Shown here one piece after another: positions 16,142 through 20,388 of a DNA stretch of 20,388 bases; the first letter of the stretch is position 1, and every line of letters starts with the position of its first letter. Origin of the DNA: JAEHDI01 sp035455185 (GTDB lineage: Bacteria > Acidobacteriota > Terriglobia > Bryobacterales > Bryobacteraceae); assembly GCA_035455185.1 (NCBI GenBank), contig DATIFQ010000392.1, forward strand, positions 1 to 20,388, in the 5' to 3' direction. The notes beneath the pieces were generated by a model. That model saw only the letters and a list, made by a program, of their open reading frames with translations. It had not been told where the DNA came from and did not search any database. The position numbers and the translations under genes are program-made.

Positions 16142-16340
16142 AAACCCTCCTTTCGGCTTGATTCATGGTGTACGCCGTCACCGTCCGAAACCTCTTGCGC
16201 CGGACGGTGAACACGACCACGAGATAACGTCCGCCTGCCGTCCGTCCGAACAGTTTCCAACGCTTTTCGCTTCCTACCGGCGCAGCCGGAATGATGACGC
16301 GGCGGCGTCTTGCCGTCTCCTCGACTTCTTCAGGTGACAC
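16119..16340 (-). CDS. BrnT-like toxin (start uncertain, N-terminus probably longer)
   Basis: From the GTG at 16340 the frame encodes 73 residues, with KRWKLFGRTAGGRYLVVVF, then RFRTVTAYTMNQAERRVY, matching the second half of BrnT/DUF4258-like RNase toxins. Upstream of the GTG the same frame stays open and encodes FEWDVHNVGHTALHG (16385-16341), which is the conserved BrnT N-terminus (W-D-x-x-N-x-x-H-x-x-x-HGV). The real protein therefore probably starts earlier. No ATG, GTG or TTG is available there; the only candidates are a CTG at 16403-16401 or an ATA at 16397-16395, both overlapping the palindromic operator. Either a rare start is used, or the toxin has lost its start and is a truncated or inactive form. 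The antitoxin gene overlaps its 3' end. Confidence 0.65.
   Translation of the reverse strand: MSPEEVEETARRRRVIIPAAPVGSEKRWKLFGRTAGGRYLVVVFTVRRKRFRTVTAYTMNQAERRVYAPEIEG
16145..16152 (-). promoter_or_regulatory. Strong ribosome binding site of the antitoxin
   Basis: AAGGAGGG on the minus strand ends three bases before the antitoxin ATG (AGGAGG core at 16151-16146, four bases away). It lies within the toxin coding frame. It is among the strongest Shine-Dalgarno matches in the window and contrasts with the toxin, which has no clear site. Confidence 0.8.
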
Positions 16341-16393
16341 GCCGTGGAGGGCGGTGTGGCCAACATTGTGTACATCCCACTCGAAGCCGAGAA

Positions 16394-16416
16394 GTATATA
16401 CAGGTAGCGTATATAC
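16394..16416. promoter_or_regulatory. Twin GTATATAC palindromes: probable toxin-antitoxin operator
   Basis: Two identical 8-base palindromes GTATATAC (16394-16401 and 16409-16416) are separated by seven bases, 15 bases centre to centre. The second extends to a 12-base perfect palindrome, GCGTATATACGC (16407-16418). On the minus strand the first contains TATACT (16398-16393), a good -10 hexamer reading towards the toxin. Ribbon-helix-helix antitoxins usually bind short repeated palindromes over their own promoter, so this is the expected place for autoregulation. Confidence 0.6.
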
Positions 16417-16454
16417 GCGCAAGATCCGCATTCCGTACGCCCCCGCCCGGATAC

Positions 16455-18380
<1,926 letters not shown>

Positions 18381-18394
18381 TGAGAGAGGGTGAG

Positions 18395-18456
18395 GAAAAA
18401 TGGTGACAGACAGCCATTTCGCAAAGGCGGCGAAATGGAGTCAGTCCCCATTTTTC
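18395..18456. repeat. Long imperfect palindromic element overlapping the accD stop
   Basis: The left arm (18395-18422) begins GAAAAATGG and ends CCATTTCGC. The right arm (18430-18456) is its near-complement, with a 7-base loop AAAGGCG and only a few mismatches (GGTGACAGACAG against GGGGACTGACT). Both outer ends are A5/T5 runs, so each strand reads as hairpin plus T-run and could terminate transcription. It resembles a REP/MITE-like repeat that I recall from acidobacterial and other genomes, with GACTGACTCC-type cores. The accD stop codon lies within its right arm. Confidence 0.75.
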
Positions 18457-19313
18457 ACGGGTCCGCAGAAGAATTCGAGGGCACGGGCGATGTAGCTCTT
18501 CAACTCGGTTCGGGGGACGACGGCATCGAGGAAGCCATGCTGGACCAGGAACTCGCTGCGCTGGAAGCCCTCGGGCAGTTTCTGGCGGATGGTCTGCTCG
18601 ATGACGCGGGGGCCGGCGAAGCCGATCAGCGCTCCGGGTTCGCCGATATTGATATCACCGAGCATGGCGAAGCTGGCAGTGACACCGCCGGTGGTTGGGT
18701 CGGTCAGCACGCTGATGAAGGGGATTCTCGACTCGTCGAGGCGCATGAGCGCGGCCGAGATCTTGGCCATCTGCATGAGGCTGACCGCGGCCTCCTGCAT
18801 GCGCGCGCCACCGGAAGCGGAGACGATGACGAGCGGCATTCGCTGGTCGATACAGCGCTCGATGGCCCGGGTGATCTTTTCGCCCATGACGGCGCCCATG
18901 CTGCCGCCGATGAACTTCAACTCCAGAGAACAGATATGCACTCGGCGGCCGTTGAGCAAGCCGACGGCGGAGATGAGCGCGTCCTTGAGCGAGGTGGCCT
19001 TTCGCATGGCCGCCAGACGGTCGCGGTAGGCCTTCTGATCCACGAACTCGAGCGGGTCGGTTGAGACGAGTTCGCGGTCGAACTCCTCCCATTTGCCTTC
19101 GTCGAAGAGCATGCGGAGGCGGGCGGCGGCATCGATCTTGAAGTGGAAGCTGCACTTCGGGCAGACCTGGTAGTTGTCGTCAAGCGCCTTCCGCCAGATG
19201 ATCTGGCGGCAGTTGTCGCACTTGACCCAGAGTCCTTCCGTTTTAACGCGATGCTCCTCTTCGGAGGGAGCGCCGGGTTGCCGGGCCGGCTGTTGTCGGG
19301 TAAACCAGGCCAT
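18441..19313 (-). CDS. accD: Acetyl-CoA carboxylase carboxyltransferase subunit beta
   Basis: This 290-residue subunit, together with AccA, transfers carboxyl from carboxybiotin to acetyl-CoA to form malonyl-CoA, the first step of fatty-acid synthesis. The N-terminal four-Cys zinc ribbon is complete (Cys32, Cys35, Cys51, Cys54 in CDNC and CPKC). The crotonase-fold core has GGSMGAVMGEKI, VSASGGARMQE, then DPTTGGVTASFAMLGDI and the oxyanion-region segment GFAGPRVIEQTI. The last residues, VKNGD and the stop, are encoded by the right arm of the palindromic element, so the natural C-terminus may have been altered by its insertion. The gene starts seven bases after the adenosyltransferase stop and is likely co-transcribed with it. 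Confidence 0.97.
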   Translation of the reverse strand: MAWFTRQQPARQPGAPSEEEHRVKTEGLWVKCDNCRQIIWRKALDDNYQVCPKCSFHFKIDAAARLRMLFDEGKWEEFDRELVSTDPLEFVDQKAYRDRLAAMRKATSLKDALISAVGLLNGRRVHICSLELKFIGGSMGAVMGEKITRAIERCIDQRMPLVIVSASGGARMQEAAVSLMQMAKISAALMRLDESRIPFISVLTDPTTGGVTASFAMLGDINIGEPGALIGFAGPRVIEQTIRQKLPEGFQRSEFLVQHGFLDAVVPRTELKSYIARALEFFCGPVKNGD

Positions 19314-19320
19314 GTTGCTT

Positions 19321-19854
19321 TTAGTATTCTATGCCTCGCTGCGCGAGGACACCCTTGTGGAAGGGATGCTTGATCTCCTTGATCTCGCTGACCAGATCGG
19401 CCGCCTCCACCAGTTTCGGATGCGCATTCCTGCCCGTGCAGACGACATGAAGCTGTCCCGGGCGCGCAACCAAGCCTTCCAGGACCTGGTCGATTCCCAG
19501 CATCCCGTAATGGATGGCGTAATTGATCTCGTCGAGGATCAGCATATCGTACTTCTTGGACTGCATCGCCTCGACCGCCGCATTCCACGCCTCCTGAACG
19601 AGGCGCACATCCTCCGGATCCGGCTGTTCGGCGCCAACTTTTACGAATCCGCGTCCCATGACGCGGATCTCGAAGGCGTCCCCAAGCATTCCTGCCGAGT
19701 CGAGCTCACCGTAGTGCCAGGAGCCTTTGATGAACTGGATCATCAGCACCTTGAAGCCCTGGCCGACGGCTCGGAAGGCGGTTCCCATCGCGGCCGAGGT
19801 CTTACCTTTTCCATTGCCGGTGTAGACCATCAGCAGGCCGCGCCGCTCTTCCAT
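19321..19854 (-). CDS. cobO: Cob(I)yrinic acid a,c-diamide adenosyltransferase (CobA/CobO/BtuR type)
   Basis: This 177-residue enzyme transfers adenosyl from ATP to reduced corrinoids, making adenosylcobalamin precursors. The modified P-loop TGNGKGKTSAA (12-22) is near the N-terminus. The DEINYAIHYG motif (about 108-117), the LHVVCTGRNAHPKLVEAADL segment and the C-terminal KGVLAQRGIEY are family hallmarks. It lacks the ~20 residue N-terminal extension of the enterobacterial enzyme. It begins nine bases after the rlmH stop and ends seven bases before accD. No other cobalamin genes are in the window, so it may serve salvage or a pathway encoded elsewhere. Confidence 0.95.
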   Translation of the reverse strand: MEERRGLLMVYTGNGKGKTSAAMGTAFRAVGQGFKVLMIQFIKGSWHYGELDSAGMLGDAFEIRVMGRGFVKVGAEQPDPEDVRLVQEAWNAAVEAMQSKKYDMLILDEINYAIHYGMLGIDQVLEGLVARPGQLHVVCTGRNAHPKLVEAADLVSEIKEIKHPFHKGVLAQRGIEY

Positions 19855-19863
19855 CGTTTTACG

Positions 19864-20286
19864 TTAGCGCGGGTACGGATGGCCCCGCAACGTAGTGAAA
19901 GCGCGGTAGATCTGTTCAGCGAGCATGACGCGGGCCAACTCGTGCGGGAAAGTCATTGAAGACAAAGAGAGAAGCAGGTCGGCCCGCGGGCGCCAGGCGG
20001 CGGGGAGACCGTCGGCGCCGCCAACGACGAAGACCAGATCGCGCGCCTCGGCTTCGGCTTTCTCAATGAGGGCGGCAAACGCGGGCGACCCCATCGTCTT
20101 CCCGGTGGGGTCGAGCAGAATTTTGGCGGCGCCGGGGTGTTTTTTCCACAGGTCGGCGCGATCCGGATTCACCTCGCGCATTTCGCATTTCGCGTACCGC
20201 TGGGTGCGTTTGAGGAACTCGGCGGCCAAGCGGTTGGCATCGTGATCGCGTGGCTTGCCGATGAAGTAGATCCAGATTCGCGGCAC
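19864..20286 (-). CDS. rlmH: 23S rRNA pseudouridine-1915 N3-methyltransferase
   Basis: This 140-residue SPOUT-fold enzyme methylates pseudouridine 1915 in helix 69 of 23S rRNA using S-adenosylmethionine. Family motifs are present: FVVGGADGLP (SAM-binding knot region, about residues 86-95), LSLSSMTFPHELARVMLAEQ (106-125) and IYRAFTTLRGHPY. The C-terminus is YPR, where the Escherichia coli enzyme ends YHRE, so a conserved His is replaced by Pro. The start is the GTG at 20286, with no Shine-Dalgarno site but a CATAAT hexamer five bases upstream. It is the first gene of the rlmH-cobO-accD series. Confidence 0.95.
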   Translation of the reverse strand: MPRIWIYFIGKPRDHDANRLAAEFLKRTQRYAKCEMREVNPDRADLWKKHPGAAKILLDPTGKTMGSPAFAALIEKAEAEARDLVFVVGGADGLPAAWRPRADLLLSLSSMTFPHELARVMLAEQIYRAFTTLRGHPYPR

Positions 20287-20291
20287 ATTTC

Positions 20292-20297
20292 ATTATG
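20292..20297 (-). promoter_or_regulatory. Candidate -10 hexamer CATAAT before rlmH
   Basis: On the minus strand CATAAT (five of six matches to TATAAT) ends five bases before the GTG start of rlmH. A transcript from it would have essentially no leader. No -35 box is recognisable. Confidence 0.35.
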
Positions 20298-20341
20298 CGC
20301 CGTGGGCGGCGGTGTTATCGTGGAGGGCAGCACACCCCCGA

Positions 20342-20388
20342 ATGGTAAAGACGCTTCTGATCCGCGCCCCGGAAGGCAGATCCCAGGC
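20342..20388 (+). CDS. Possible 5' end of a divergent gene (partial)
   Basis: An ATG at 20342 opens a frame (MVKTLLIRAPEG) that runs off the right edge after about 15 residues. A GGAGG at 20322-20326 lies 15 bases upstream, further than usual. An alternative frame from GTG 20320 also stays open to the edge. Too little is visible to assign a function or to decide between the two starts. Confidence 0.3.
   Translation, partial: MVKTLLIRAPEGRSQ

Noticed and set aside
16394..16416. CRISPR-like repeat
   Set aside because: Only two 8-base copies with a 7-base spacer; palindromic and next to a toxin-antitoxin pair, so an operator is the better reading.
19174..19959. 261-codon + strand open frame opposite accD, cobO and rlmH
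   Set aside because: It spans three real minus-strand genes and has no motif of its own.

Overview
The window is about 20.4 kb of GC-rich bacterial chromosome. It most likely comes from an acidobacterium of the Solibacter/Bryobacter group. The main evidence is the first protein, which joins a secreted beta-propeller to the roughly 200-residue C-terminal domain characteristic of Candidatus Solibacter (opening NAASY, then PGEIVTVFG). The gene content and the diverged REP-like palindromes fit this. The assignment is an inference from gene content, not a proven placement.

Layout, left to right. (1) Positions 2-4216, + strand: the 3' part of the propeller protein, then a probable lipoprotein of the alkaline phosphatase/sulfatase superfamily. 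(2) Positions 4217-4654: a gene-poor stretch with only short open frames. (3) Positions 4655-8095, + strand: an MFS (ACS-type) transporter, an M20 metallopeptidase and an EamA/DMT transporter in close succession. (4) Positions 8167-9759: an HtrA/Deg periplasmic protease closed by a textbook intrinsic terminator. (5) Positions 9848-11760, + strand: a DUF2905 membrane protein, a secreted protein with a basic linker and a peptidoglycan-binding-like domain, and alanine dehydrogenase, whose start overlaps the preceding stop. (6) Positions 11793-16340, - strand: a YprB-like RNase H-fold/TPR protein, a complete phosphoketolase, a cluster of small palindromes, and a BrnT/BrnA-like toxin-antitoxin pair preceded by twin GTATATAC palindromes. 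(7) Positions 16455-20286, - strand: transcribed in the order rlmH, cobO-type corrinoid adenosyltransferase, accD, ABC-F ATPase. A long palindromic element sits between accD and the ABC-F gene and supplies the accD stop codon. (8) The last ~70 bases may hold the 5' end of another + strand gene.

Most of the window is housekeeping or ordinary accessory metabolism: fatty-acid synthesis, B12 cofactor adenosylation, ribosome methylation and ribosome-associated ATPase, envelope protein quality control, central carbon metabolism and nutrient uptake. I did not find a clearly new multi-gene system. The points most worth checking are: the toxin reading frame, which is conserved upstream of any canonical start codon and overlaps the putative operator; the palindrome fused to the end of accD; the phosphatase/sulfatase-fold protein with a Thr in the nucleophile position and a Cys where a metal-binding Asp is expected; and -10-like hexamers sitting 5-7 bases before start codons, suggesting leaderless transcripts. 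No rRNA, tRNA, CRISPR array or transposase gene was recognised.
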